A DNA stretch of 64,000 nt from Hyphomicrobiales bacterium (GTDB lineage Bacteria > Pseudomonadota > Alphaproteobacteria > Rhizobiales > Beijerinckiaceae), in contig JAIXTM010000009.1 of NCBI GenBank assembly GCA_027483945.1, positions 124,001 through 188,000 of the forward strand. The letters are read 5' to 3'. Made by a program: the position numbers and the translations under genes. Positions within the stretch are counted from its first letter, which is position 1. The number at the start of each line of letters is the position of its first letter. The notes under the pieces were generated by a model, which was not told the DNA's origin, searched no databases, and saw only the letters and a program-made list of their open reading frames with translations. Positions 39,160-47,963 of this stretch are shown piece after piece.

Positions 39160-40137
39160 ATGCAGCCGATCCCGCTCAGCCTCCTCACCCTCTACGCCGA
39201 ACTGGCGCAGCAGGTGGCGTCCGCCGCCGAGGAAGGAACCGTCGTTACGGCGAAGATCAAGGGTATTGCCTATCTGCGGCTTCAGCGCTGGATCGGAAGC
39301 AGCCGGACGATTCAGCACCTGGGGCGCGCTGACGACCCCGAAGTTCAGGCGCGCGCCTCTGCCGCCGCGCGCGAGATGCAGCGACGGCAGGAGCGCCGAC
39401 GGATCGTCTCGCTGCTCGCCCGGGAAATCCCGACGCCTTTGCCGATGCTGGCCAAGGTTCTCGACGCCCTGCAGGGGGCGGGCCTGTTCCGGCGCGGCGC
39501 GGTTCTGGTGGGTACGGCGGCCTACCAGTGCTATCCGCCGATCATCGGCCACAGCCTGGATGCCGCCTCGCTCATGACCCAGGATGCCGACCTCGCCACC
39601 GCGGATCTTGCCATCAGCGGCGACGACGCGGGCGCGAGCATGCTGTCCATCCTGCAGCGGGCTGACCCCGGTTTCGCATCGGTGCCTGGCCTCGACCCGC
39701 GCGCGCCTCCCGCGCGCTTCCGCAACCGGCGCGGCTTCGTCGTCGATCTGCTGACGCCCCAGAGACGCAGGACCGACGCCAATCCCATGCCGCTCACCGG
39801 GCTGTCGGCAGGGGCCGTGCCTCTGCAACATCTCGATTGGCTCATGGAGGACGCCATCGACGCCGTGGTCCTGCACGGGGCCGGCGTCCCCGTGCGCATT
39901 CCGGCGCCGGCGCGCTTCGCGGTCCACAAGCTCATCGTCGCCCAGAAGCGCCCCGCGGGCGAGATCGCCAAGCGGGCCAAGGATCTCATCCAGGCCGGGC
40001 AAATCATGCAGGCCCTGAACGAGACCGCGCCCTACGCGCTGGCGGACGCGCTTTCAGACGCGCGCGGCCGTGGCCGCGACGGCTGGGCGCGGCCGATCGA
40101 CCGGTCGCTGGCCGAGCTCGAACGGCGCGCCTCCTAG
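39160..40137 (+). CDS. GSU2403-family nucleotidyltransferase-fold protein, function unknown
   Basis: A 325-residue protein. A helical N-terminal part (1-105) starts with SLLTLYAELAQQV and YLRLQRWIGSSRTIQHLG. A minimal nucleotidyltransferase-like core follows, with RGAVLVGTAAYQCY (near 115), the acidic MTQDADLAT (near 143) and a third acidic patch in GFVVDLLTPQRR. The C-terminal region has the conserved APARFAVHKLIVAQKR. This matches the GSU2403-type (NTP_transf_8) family, of unknown role and often found in variable regions. There is no Shine-Dalgarno sequence, because the hairpin abuts the start. Its stop overlaps the convergent cysG stop by three bases (CTAG). Confidence 0.75.
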   Translation: MQPIPLSLLTLYAELAQQVASAAEEGTVVTAKIKGIAYLRLQRWIGSSRTIQHLGRADDPEVQARASAAAREMQRRQERRRIVSLLAREIPTPLPMLAKVLDALQGAGLFRRGAVLVGTAAYQCYPPIIGHSLDAASLMTQDADLATADLAISGDDAGASMLSILQRADPGFASVPGLDPRAPPARFRNRRGFVVDLLTPQRRRTDANPMPLTGLSAGAVPLQHLDWLMEDAIDAVVLHGAGVPVRIPAPARFAVHKLIVAQKRPAGEIAKRAKDLIQAGQIMQALNETAPYALADALSDARGRGRDGWARPIDRSLAELERRAS

Positions 40138-41564
40138 CCCGTCCGCGCCTCCGCCAGGGCCTCGCCGATCAGGACGACGCAGGGGCCCTTGGGCTGCGCG
40201 GCGGCGAGCCTGGCGGCAATGTCGTCGGCGCGGCCGGCGATGATGCGCTCGTCGTCGCGGGTGGCGCGCTCGACGATCATCACCGGCGTCGTGCCGGGCA
40301 GTCCGTGCCCCGTGAGCTTGTCGATGAGTTCGGGCAGGGTGCGCACGCCCATATAGACCGCCGTCGTCGCCGCCGGGTCGGCGAGCGCGCGCCAGTCGAG
40401 GTCGCGGGGCAGCTTGCCGTCGCGAGCATGGGCGGTGATGAACTGGAGCCGCCTGGCGGCGTCGCGATGGGTCAGCGAGACCGACAGGCTGGCGGCCGCG
40501 CCGCTCGCCGCCGTGATGCCGGGTACGACCGCGACGGGAACGCCCGCGCGCCGGCAGGCCTCGATCTCCTCGCCTGCCCGGCCGAACACCATGGGGTCGC
40601 CGCCCTTCAGGCGCACCACGCTGAGGCCCTCCAGCGCCAGCTCGACGATGAGCCCGTTAATGTCCTCCTGCGTGCAGGAGGGCTTGTAGCCGCGCTTGCC
40701 CACATGGATGAGCCGCGCCTCCCGCCGGCCCATGTCGATGACCGCCGGGTGGACGAGGTCGTCGTAGAGGATGACGTCGGCCGATTGCAGCAGGCGCACG
40801 CCCTTCAGCGTCATCAGCTCCGGATCGCCGGGGCCCGCGCCGACCAAGGCGACGGAGCCGACCTTTCGGCCCGTCTCCTCGGCGACCGTGGCCGCCAGCA
40901 TCGCCTCGCGCTCGGCCTCGCTCGCGGCCTGCGTCGGCGCCGCGAGCGCACGCGCCGTGAACCGCTCCCAGAAGGCGCGCCGCGCCCGGAACGGCAGGTC
41001 CAGCTGCTGGACGAAGGGCCGCCAGTCGCGCGCGGCCTGCGCCCACGCCTTGAAGGTCGCGGGGATGAGCGTCTCGATCCGCGCCCGGATCGCCTGGCCG
41101 AAGACCGGCGCCGCGCCGTCGGTGGAGATGCCGATGACGAGCGGCGAGCGATTGACGATGGAGCCGAACTGGAAGTCGCAGAAGGCTGGCCGGTCGATGC
41201 AATTGACCGGCACTCCGGCCTGCTGCGCAGCGCAGCGGAAGGCGAGCGCCTCGTCGTCGCTCTCCGCGCCGCCGATGGCGATGGCCGCGTTGTCGAAGAC
41301 GTGGATCGACCAGGGCCGGCGGTGGATATCGATCGCGCCTGCGGGCGGATCGGCGGCGAGCGCCTCCATCGCCTCGCAGGGCTCGGTCGCATAGACGTCC
41401 ACATGTGCGCCGGAGGCAGCCAGCAGTTCCGCCTTCCAGGCCGCACCCTCGTCGCCCCCCGCCAGCACGACACGCCGGCCGGCAAGCTTCAGGAAGACGG
41501 GCAGAACCGCGAGCGTCTCGATGCGCCTCGGGGCGGCTTTCTCGGGCTTGCGCTCAGGCGGCAT
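40134..41564 (-). CDS. cysG: Siroheme synthase CysG (dehydrogenase/ferrochelatase + uroporphyrinogen III methyltransferase)
   Basis: A 476-residue bifunctional enzyme. The N-terminal half (about 15-215) is the NAD-dependent precorrin-2 dehydrogenase/ferrochelatase (PVFLKLAGRRVVLAGG, NCIDRPAFCDFQFGSIV). The C-terminal half (about 225-470) is the SAM-dependent SUMT (VALVGAGPGDPELMTLKG, LKGGDPMVFGRAGEE, VPGITAASGAAA). It makes siroheme for the NirA nitrite reductase encoded in the same operon. The start overlaps the 3' end of nasA by 11 bp, indicating co-translation at the end of the nitrate operon. Confidence 0.95.
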   Translation of the reverse strand: MPPERKPEKAAPRRIETLAVLPVFLKLAGRRVVLAGGDEGAAWKAELLAASGAHVDVYATEPCEAMEALAADPPAGAIDIHRRPWSIHVFDNAAIAIGGAESDDEALAFRCAAQQAGVPVNCIDRPAFCDFQFGSIVNRSPLVIGISTDGAAPVFGQAIRARIETLIPATFKAWAQAARDWRPFVQQLDLPFRARRAFWERFTARALAAPTQAASEAEREAMLAATVAEETGRKVGSVALVGAGPGDPELMTLKGVRLLQSADVILYDDLVHPAVIDMGRREARLIHVGKRGYKPSCTQEDINGLIVELALEGLSVVRLKGGDPMVFGRAGEEIEACRRAGVPVAVVPGITAASGAAASLSVSLTHRDAARRLQFITAHARDGKLPRDLDWRALADPAATTAVYMGVRTLPELIDKLTGHGLPGTTPVMIVERATRDDERIIAGRADDIAARLAAAQPKGPCVVLIGEALAEARTG

Positions 41565-44265
41565 CGGCGGCGACTCTCGCCGGCGTCCCCTCGGCCGCGC
41601 TGCCGGCCTGCGCGATGAGCTTCTTTAGTTCCGGCAGGCAGGAGCCGCAATTGGTGCCGGCCTTCAGCGCCTCGCCGATGGCCGGCACGCTCCGGCAGCC
41701 GCCGGCGATCGCGGCCTCGATCGCACCGCGCCCGACCCCGAAACAGGCGCAGACGGTCGGGCCGGGATCGGCGATGCCGTCCAAGGGCTTGCCCGAGAGC
41801 AGGAGCGCCCGCGCGGCCGGTGCGATCTCGCCGGCGGCGAAAGCAGCCGCCGCCGCGTTCCAGTCCGGCGCCGTGCCGCCGGGGCCGAGGAAGAGCAGCG
41901 CCTCGATCCGCTCGCCATCGAGCCAGGCGAGGCGTCGCACGCCGCGCGCGGGATCGGCGTAGTCCATCGTCGGCTCGGCGCCGGCCACGAGCGGCGCCAG
42001 CATCCCCAGCAGCGCGTCGTGCGAAGCGTCGGAGGCAAAGGTCGTGAGCATGCCGCCCCGCACGGTGGCATGGGCTAGGAAGCCGCAGCGCTCCAGCCGG
42101 GGCAAGGCACGCGTGAGCGCGAAACCCTGCGTGACGAACGAGACCGGATGCGCCGCGACGGGCGTCGCCTTCATCTCCGGCTGGCCGGATACGGGATCGG
42201 CGACGCTTTGCACCGCCGCGCCGATGCGCCCGCCGACGGAGGTCTGGCCGCTCCAGTGGATCGGTGCGAAGACCTGTCCCGGCTCCTGTTGCGCCGTGAC
42301 CCGCACCCGGAGCGTCGCCGCGCCATGGGCGCTCTCCACCCGCGCGAAGCCCCGGTCGGTCAGGCCGAGCCGCAGCGCGTCGATGGGATGGACATCCAGG
42401 AACGGCTCCGGCAGGTGCGCTCCCAGCCGGGGCGATTTTCCGGTCCGGGTCATCGTATGCCATTGGTCGCGGATGCGGCCCGTGACGAGCACGAGCGGGC
42501 GCGCGGCATCGGTGGCGGCCGCGAGCGCCGGCGCGGCGACGGGGACGAGCCGCGCCCTGCCGTCGGGATGGAAGAACCGGCCGCCATCGCCGAAGAGACG
42601 CGCGGTGCCGCCCGGCCTGCCGCTGCGGACCGGCCATTGCACCGGTTCCAGCGCGTCGTAGGCGGCGTCGTCGATATCAGCGAGGCCGCCGATGTCGAAG
42701 TCGCGCGTGCCCTCGTTCTCGAAGGCGGAGAGGGCGGCATGCTCGCGGAAGATGTCGGCCGGGCCGCGCCAGGCGAAGGCCTCGCCATGGCCGAGGCGCC
42801 GCGCCACCTGCGCCACCGCCCACCAGTCCGGCCGTACTTCGCCGGGCAGCGGCAGGAAGGCGCGCTGGCGCGAGATCCGCCGCTCGGAATTGGTCACCGT
42901 GCCGTCCTTCTCGCCCCAAGCGGCCGCCGGGAGAAGGACATGGGCGCCGGACTGCGTCGTGTCGGTCGCGACGAGATTGTCGGAGACGACGAGAAGGTCG
43001 AGCCGCTTCATGGCGGCGCGGACGGCATCGGCGCGCGGCATGGAGACGGCGGGGTTGGTCCCCATGACCCACAGCGCCTTGATCCGTCCGTCGGCGACGG
43101 CGTCGAACAGGTCGACCGCCTTCAGCCCCTCCCGCGTCGCCATGGCGGGGGCGTTCCAGAAGCGCCGCACCCGGTCGATGCTGGCCGCGTCAAAACCCAT
43201 ATGGGCGGCCAGCTGGTTGGCGAGGCCGCCGACCTCGCGCCCTCCCATGGCATTGGGCTGTCCGGTCAGGGAGAACGGCCCGGCGCCCGGTCGCCCGATG
43301 CGGCCGGTAGCGAGGTGGCAATTGAGGATGGCGTTGACCTTGTCGGTGCCCTGCGCCGACTGGTTCACGCCCTGGCTGTAGAGCGTCACGACGCGGGGGC
43401 TGCGGGCCCACAGGTCGAAGACATGGGCGATGGTCTCCGGCGCGCACGCCGTCGCCGCCGCCACGGCCGCGATATCCGGCGCGATCCGGCGCGCCTGTGC
43501 CAAAGCCGCGTCGAAGCCGCTCGTGCGCCCATCGACGAAGGCGCGGTCGACGAGCCGCCGGTCGGCCAGGTGAACGAGCAGTCCGCTGAACAAGGCGGAA
43601 TCGCTGCCTGGCGCGATGATGAGCTCGATGTCGGCGCCCTCGCTCGTGGCCGTGCGGCGGACATCGACATTGACGATGACCGCGCCGCGCTCCCGCGCCT
43701 TCTGCATGCGCTGGTAGAGGATCGGGTGGCACCAGGCGGCGTTGGACCCGACGAGGACGAGGAGGTCGGCGCGGTCCAGGTCCTCGTAGGCGCCGGGCAC
43801 CGTATCCGAGCCGAAGGCGCGGCGATGGCCGGCCACGGATGAGGCCATGCACAGGCGCGAATTGGTGTCGACATTGGCCGAGCCGATGAAGCCCTTCATC
43901 AGCTTGTTGGGTGCGTAATAATCCTCGGTCAGAAGCTGGCCGGAGAGGTAGAACGCGACCGAATCGGGGCCATGCTCCTCGATTGCGCGGGCCAAACCGG
44001 AGGCGACGCGGTCGAGCGCGGAATCCCAGGAGACGCGCGCCATTGCGCCGTCATCGCCGCGCATCATCGGGTGGAGCAGCCGCCCCTCCCGCGAGAGCGT
44101 CTCGCCGAGCGCGGAGCCCTTGGAGCACAGCCGGCCAAAATTGGCGGGATGCGCCTCATCGCCCGCAATGGCTGCGCCGCCCGCCCCGTCGGGCGCCGCC
44201 TTCACGCCGCAGCCGACCCCGCAATAGGGGCAGGTGGTGCGGATGGAGTGCGGCCCACCGGTCAT
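41554..44265 (-). CDS. nasA: Assimilatory nitrate reductase, molybdenum catalytic subunit with C-terminal BFD-type [2Fe-2S] domain
   Basis: A 903-residue molybdopterin oxidoreductase. N-terminal [4Fe-4S] ligands are Cys12, Cys15, Cys19 and Cys47 (CPYCGVGC...LCSKG). Mo-bis-MGD domains follow (MASSVAGHRRAFGSDTVPGAYEDL; GTNPAVSMPRAD) and a molydop-binding domain about 630-760. Residues about 840-890 are a BFD-like [2Fe-2S] unit (VCACFGVGRGAIE...GTNCGSCLPELK), as in NasA/NasC electron-accepting forms. It reduces nitrate to nitrite in the cytoplasm. The ATG at 44265 has a strong GGAGG-type RBS. A longer in-frame opening at 44424 would run through a palindromic repeat and is rejected. Confidence 0.93.
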   Translation of the reverse strand: MTGGPHSIRTTCPYCGVGCGVKAAPDGAGGAAIAGDEAHPANFGRLCSKGSALGETLSREGRLLHPMMRGDDGAMARVSWDSALDRVASGLARAIEEHGPDSVAFYLSGQLLTEDYYAPNKLMKGFIGSANVDTNSRLCMASSVAGHRRAFGSDTVPGAYEDLDRADLLVLVGSNAAWCHPILYQRMQKARERGAVIVNVDVRRTATSEGADIELIIAPGSDSALFSGLLVHLADRRLVDRAFVDGRTSGFDAALAQARRIAPDIAAVAAATACAPETIAHVFDLWARSPRVVTLYSQGVNQSAQGTDKVNAILNCHLATGRIGRPGAGPFSLTGQPNAMGGREVGGLANQLAAHMGFDAASIDRVRRFWNAPAMATREGLKAVDLFDAVADGRIKALWVMGTNPAVSMPRADAVRAAMKRLDLLVVSDNLVATDTTQSGAHVLLPAAAWGEKDGTVTNSERRISRQRAFLPLPGEVRPDWWAVAQVARRLGHGEAFAWRGPADIFREHAALSAFENEGTRDFDIGGLADIDDAAYDALEPVQWPVRSGRPGGTARLFGDGGRFFHPDGRARLVPVAAPALAAATDAARPLVLVTGRIRDQWHTMTRTGKSPRLGAHLPEPFLDVHPIDALRLGLTDRGFARVESAHGAATLRVRVTAQQEPGQVFAPIHWSGQTSVGGRIGAAVQSVADPVSGQPEMKATPVAAHPVSFVTQGFALTRALPRLERCGFLAHATVRGGMLTTFASDASHDALLGMLAPLVAGAEPTMDYADPARGVRRLAWLDGERIEALLFLGPGGTAPDWNAAAAAFAAGEIAPAARALLLSGKPLDGIADPGPTVCACFGVGRGAIEAAIAGGCRSVPAIGEALKAGTNCGSCLPELKKLIAQAGSAAEGTPARVAADAA

Positions 44266-44270
44266 CGTCT

Positions 44271-44402
44271 CCCTCCCCCCGCGGAGCGGCGGGGAGGGTA
44301 AGGGTGGGGGGTGCAGGGGCAGCGCACGATGGCTGAATCGTGAGCCCGGACGCGCCGCCCCCCACCCCTGACCCCTCCCCGCCGCAAGCGGGGGGAGGGG
44401 AA
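44271..44402. repeat. Palindromic repeat element, copy A (upstream of nasA)
   Basis: Two C/G-rich arms of about 42 bp, at 44271-44311 and 44358-44400, are near-perfect inverted copies of one another. Each arm contains its own small hairpin (CCTCCCC..GGGGAGG). They are separated by about 46 bp. A second element of the same design lies at 49221-49359, between two other genes of the same operon. The shape is that of a dispersed intergenic palindromic element rather than a terminator. Confidence 0.6.
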
Positions 44403-44423
44403 GACGAATAGCCGAGCAGCGCA

Positions 44424-44462
44424 CCCTCTCCCCCCTTGTGGGGGAGAGCCGGAGAGGGGGGT
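44424..44462. repeat. Additional C/G-rich hairpin beside copy A
   Basis: CCCTCTCCCCCC and GGGGGAGAG pair around a short TTGTG loop, followed by a second G run (GGAGAGGGGGG). It uses the same word set as the neighbouring repeat and may be part of the same composite element. The gap between nasA and the flavoprotein gene (268 bp) holds only these repeats and about 70 bp of unremarkable sequence. Confidence 0.45.
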
Positions 44463-44533
44463 ATGCCGATGACGGACAGCATGGTGCCCGAAAAGCGCCT
44501 TGCCGATCCGAGCGGTTACGATACCGAACGCCA

Positions 44534-46156
44534 TCAATAGACGTCCGCCTGGTAGCGGCCGGCCTTCTTCAGCGCGGCGACATAGGCCTTGGCTTCGTCC
44601 GACGATTTGCCGAGATGCACCGCGATCGCCTCGGTCAGAGCCGTCTCCACGTCCTTGGCCATCCGCTTGGCGTCGCCGCAGATGTAGAAATGCGCGCCGC
44701 GCTCCAGCCAGTCGCAGAGCTCGGCGCCGTTCTCGCGCATCCGGTCCTGGACGTAGGTCTTCGGGCCGGCATCGCGGGACCAGGCGGTGGAGAGCCTCGT
44801 CAGCGCGCCCTTGGCCAGGAACTCCTCCATCTCGTCGCGATAGAAGAAATCGCAGGCCTCGCGCTGATGGCCGAAGAACAGCCAGGCGCCGCCCTTCGCC
44901 TTGGCCGCCAGCCGCTCCTGCAGGAAGGCGCGGAACGGGGCGATGCCGGTGCCCGGCCCGACCATGATGATCGGCGTGTCGCAGCTTTCGGGCAGGCGAA
45001 ACCCGTGGGCCTTCTGCACGTAGACGCGCACGGGGTCGCCGGGCTCCACCCGGTGGGACAGGAAAGTCGAGGCGACGCCGAAGCGCAGGCGGTCGTCCAC
45101 CTGGTACTTCACCACGTCCACCGTCAGGCTGATCCCGCCTGCGAAGGCGCGCGGGCTGGACGAGATCGAGTAGAGCCGCGGCTGCAGCGCATCCAGCGCC
45201 TCCACCAACCGGAACGGCGCCGGCGCGATGTGCGGATAGGCCTGGATGACGGCGAGCACGTCGAGCCCGTCCGCTCCGTCCCCTTCAGCCATACGCTCCA
45301 GCTTCGCCCGCTCGCCGGCATCCGTGGCGAGCGAAGCGTAGAGCGAGAACAGGGCGTCCGGCGCTGGGGAGAGGGATTTCACATAGGTGAGCCAGTCGCC
45401 GAAGGTGCGGGTCGTCCCCTCCGCCGAGATCGGCTCGTCCAGCGGCACGCCGAGGCGGCGGGATATCGCGGCGACGAGCGCGGCGCCATTGTTGGCATAG
45501 ATGCCGAAGGCGTCGCCCGGCTCGTAGGCGAGGCCCGAGCGCGACAGGTCGAACTCGATATGGTGCGTCTCCTTCTCGGACGCCTCGGCGTTGAGGCGCC
45601 GGCGGGAGAGGAAGATCGCGGTGGCCGGATTGTCGCGCGAAAACCCTTTGCCGGAGCCGTCGGCTTCGCGCACCGGCGGCGCGATGGCAGCCGGCGCAGC
45701 GGCCGGGGCCTCGCCCAGCTCCTCCGCCAGCTTCTTCAGCATGCGGGCGGTTTCCTTGCCGCCCGGCACGCACAGCGTCAGCTTGGGCTCGGCGCCCGTC
45801 GCGATGGCGTTGGAATAGTCCTCGCAATTATAGCCGCACTGGCCGCAATCCTGCTGGGCCATCGCCGCCATCATGCGCCGCCGCAGCGGCCGGCCCTCCG
45901 CCATCTCCATCCGCTCGTCGATGGCGATGGTGGGGTCGTGCCAGGGCGCCTCGCCGTCGTCGCCGTCCGCCAGCGGGTCGGCTGCAGGGGTGGCGCCCAT
46001 GAAGGCGGCCGCGTCCGCGCCCGACAGAGGCACCGCGCCGGGCGCCGGCAGGACCGCCGCCAGGAAGCCCGACAGCCAGGCCCGCTGCTCGGCCGAGAAC
46101 GGCGCGTTGTCGGGCAGCATCGGCGCGATGAAGGGCGGACGGGTCGTCATGGTCAT
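44534..46156 (-). CDS. CysJ-like NADPH flavoprotein reductase with N-terminal Fe-S domain; probable electron donor of nitrite reductase
   Basis: A 540-residue protein. Residues about 95-135 hold a PF04060-like Fe-S motif (CGQCGYNCEDY and a later Cys in LTLCVPGG). From residue 165 it matches the FAD/NADPH half of sulfite reductase CysJ: FAD contact RLYSISSSPRAF, GVASTFLS, NADPH sites GPGTGIAPFRAFLQER and ICGDAKRMAKDV, and the classical C-terminal YQADVY. The flavodoxin (FMN) domain of CysJ is absent. Its start overlaps the nirA stop as ATGA, which argues that it feeds NirA rather than a sulfite reductase. The Fe-S unit would then replace FMN (inference). Confidence 0.85.
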   Translation of the reverse strand: MTMTTRPPFIAPMLPDNAPFSAEQRAWLSGFLAAVLPAPGAVPLSGADAAAFMGATPAADPLADGDDGEAPWHDPTIAIDERMEMAEGRPLRRRMMAAMAQQDCGQCGYNCEDYSNAIATGAEPKLTLCVPGGKETARMLKKLAEELGEAPAAAPAAIAPPVREADGSGKGFSRDNPATAIFLSRRRLNAEASEKETHHIEFDLSRSGLAYEPGDAFGIYANNGAALVAAISRRLGVPLDEPISAEGTTRTFGDWLTYVKSLSPAPDALFSLYASLATDAGERAKLERMAEGDGADGLDVLAVIQAYPHIAPAPFRLVEALDALQPRLYSISSSPRAFAGGISLTVDVVKYQVDDRLRFGVASTFLSHRVEPGDPVRVYVQKAHGFRLPESCDTPIIMVGPGTGIAPFRAFLQERLAAKAKGGAWLFFGHQREACDFFYRDEMEEFLAKGALTRLSTAWSRDAGPKTYVQDRMRENGAELCDWLERGAHFYICGDAKRMAKDVETALTEAIAVHLGKSSDEAKAYVAALKKAGRYQADVY

Positions 46157-47961
46157 GCGTCGGTCCCCTCTCCGGGGGCTCCTTCGGGCGTTTCCGCGAT
46201 CAAGGTCTTCAGCGCGTCCACGTCATGCCGCGCGGCGAAGGCCTGGAAGCTCTCGTCCGGGCCGGACCTGCGGGCGCGATAGGTCGCGAGCACGCGGCGC
46301 ACGAGCTCGGGCGCGTCCGCAGCCTTCACCAGCGGGAAGAGTTCGCGGCCAATGGCGCCATCGACGCCGTAGCCACCGCCGACGAAGAGGTTGTAGCCCG
46401 GGACGGTGTCGCCCTCTTCGGAGACCGGCACCTTGGCGCCGATGAGGCCGATATCGCCGATATAGTGCTGGGCGCAGGAATGGTGGCAGCCGGTCAGGTG
46501 GATGTTCACCGGCACGTCGAGCGCGATGCGCGGCTCGCACCAGAGAGCGATGGCCTCCGCGTCCTCCTTGGTATGGGCGGCTGCGAACTTGCAGCCGGTC
46601 GCGCCCGTGCAGGCGACGAGCCCGGCCCGCACGCTGGACGCCGAGGCCGAAAGCCCGATCGCCTCGATATGGGCGAGCGCGTCGGCGACCTTGGCGTCCG
46701 GCACGCCGGAGATCAGGAGGTTCTGCCAGACGGTGAGGCGGATATCGCCGTCGCCGCATTCCCGCGCGATCGACGCGAGGACCCGCATCTGGTCGGTCGT
46801 CATCCTGCCTACGGGCAGCACGATGCCGATCCAGTTCAGCCCCGCCTGACGCTGAGGATGAACGCCGATATGGGCCTGGCGGTCATAGGCCGGCCGCGGC
46901 GCGACATGGGCCGCGTCGAGCCGCGTCAGCGTGCGGCCGAGCTTCGCCTCGACCAGCGCGAGATAGGCGTCGAACCCCATCGCATCGAGGACGTATTTCA
47001 TCCGCGCCTTGGCGCGGTTGGTCCGGTCGCCGGTCTCGGTGAAGACGCGCACGATGGCATCCGCCACGGCGATCGCCTCGTCCGGGCGGACCACGATCCC
47101 GGTGTCGCGGGCGAGGTCCTTGTGGCCGGTGATGCCGCCCAGGATCAGCCGGAACCAGATGCCGGGCTCGACATCCGCCCCGGGCAGGACCTCTACCGCC
47201 TGGAAGCCGATATCGTTCGTGTCCTCCAGCGTCGCGACGGAACCGGCCCCGTCGAAGGCGACGTTGAATTTGCGCGGCAGCCCGTAAAGGGAGCGGTCGT
47301 TCAGGATGTGGTGGTGCCAGGCCTTCGCGTAGGGCCGGGTGTCGAGGAGCTCGAGCGGGTCGATGCCCGCCGTGGCGGAGCCCGTGACGTTGCGGATATT
47401 GTCCGCGCCGGAACCTTTCGCGGTGAGGCCGAGATCGGCGAGGCCTTCGATGAAGGGCACCGCATGTTCGGCCGCGATCTCGCGGACCTGCAAATTGGCG
47501 CGGGTCGTCGCGTGGGCATAGCCGCCGCCATGCGCGTCGGCGAGGTCGGCGACACCCGCAAACTGCCAGTGCGTGAGGATGCCGTTCGGGATCCGCAGCC
47601 GGCACATATAGCTGTTCTGGGCCGGCGCCACGTAGAACAGGCCATGATAGCGCCAGCGGAAATTGTCCTCGGGCTTGGGGTATTCGCCCTTGCCGGACTG
47701 ATCCCTGAACCGCGCATAGGCGTCGAACGGGTGTTCCGCGCGCTTCCACTTCTCCTGGTCGGCCAGCTTCTTGCCCGCCGCCTCTGTCTTTGCCTGCGCC
47801 CTCAGATGATCGGCATCAGGGCCGGACGGCGCAGCCGCTTGCGTGTTCGCCGGAATGCCGGCCGGGAGGCTGCGCTGCACGGCGCCGGCGATGAAGCCTT
47901 CAAGGTAGCGCTTCTGCTCGGGCGTGAAGTCGGCGGCGGGCATGGAGGTGGGCTGGCTCAT
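46153..47961 (-). CDS. nirA: Ferredoxin-type assimilatory nitrite reductase (siroheme, [4Fe-4S])
   Basis: A 602-residue member of the nitrite/sulfite reductase family. Two tandem half-repeats (NIR_SIR ferredoxin-like plus 4Fe-4S domains) are present. The cluster/siroheme cysteines are in the C-terminal half of the first catalytic domain: CTGATGCKFA and LTGCHHSCAQ. The siroheme-binding residues near RANLQVREI are also family-typical. It reduces nitrite to ammonium by six electrons. Start ATG 47961 (MSQPTSM) lies 2 bp after the FAD oxidoreductase stop; the much longer upstream opening in the same frame overlaps that gene. It is of the NirA rather than the NirBD type. Confidence 0.92.
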   Translation of the reverse strand: MSQPTSMPAADFTPEQKRYLEGFIAGAVQRSLPAGIPANTQAAAPSGPDADHLRAQAKTEAAGKKLADQEKWKRAEHPFDAYARFRDQSGKGEYPKPEDNFRWRYHGLFYVAPAQNSYMCRLRIPNGILTHWQFAGVADLADAHGGGYAHATTRANLQVREIAAEHAVPFIEGLADLGLTAKGSGADNIRNVTGSATAGIDPLELLDTRPYAKAWHHHILNDRSLYGLPRKFNVAFDGAGSVATLEDTNDIGFQAVEVLPGADVEPGIWFRLILGGITGHKDLARDTGIVVRPDEAIAVADAIVRVFTETGDRTNRAKARMKYVLDAMGFDAYLALVEAKLGRTLTRLDAAHVAPRPAYDRQAHIGVHPQRQAGLNWIGIVLPVGRMTTDQMRVLASIARECGDGDIRLTVWQNLLISGVPDAKVADALAHIEAIGLSASASSVRAGLVACTGATGCKFAAAHTKEDAEAIALWCEPRIALDVPVNIHLTGCHHSCAQHYIGDIGLIGAKVPVSEEGDTVPGYNLFVGGGYGVDGAIGRELFPLVKAADAPELVRRVLATYRARRSGPDESFQAFAARHDVDALKTLIAETPEGAPGEGTDA

Positions 47962-47963
47962 GG

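Noticed and set aside
44266-44424. Upstream extension of NasA by 53 residues
   Set aside because: The extension translates a palindromic repeat into Pro/Arg-rich sequence, and the ATG at 44265 has a strong RBS and family-typical start.
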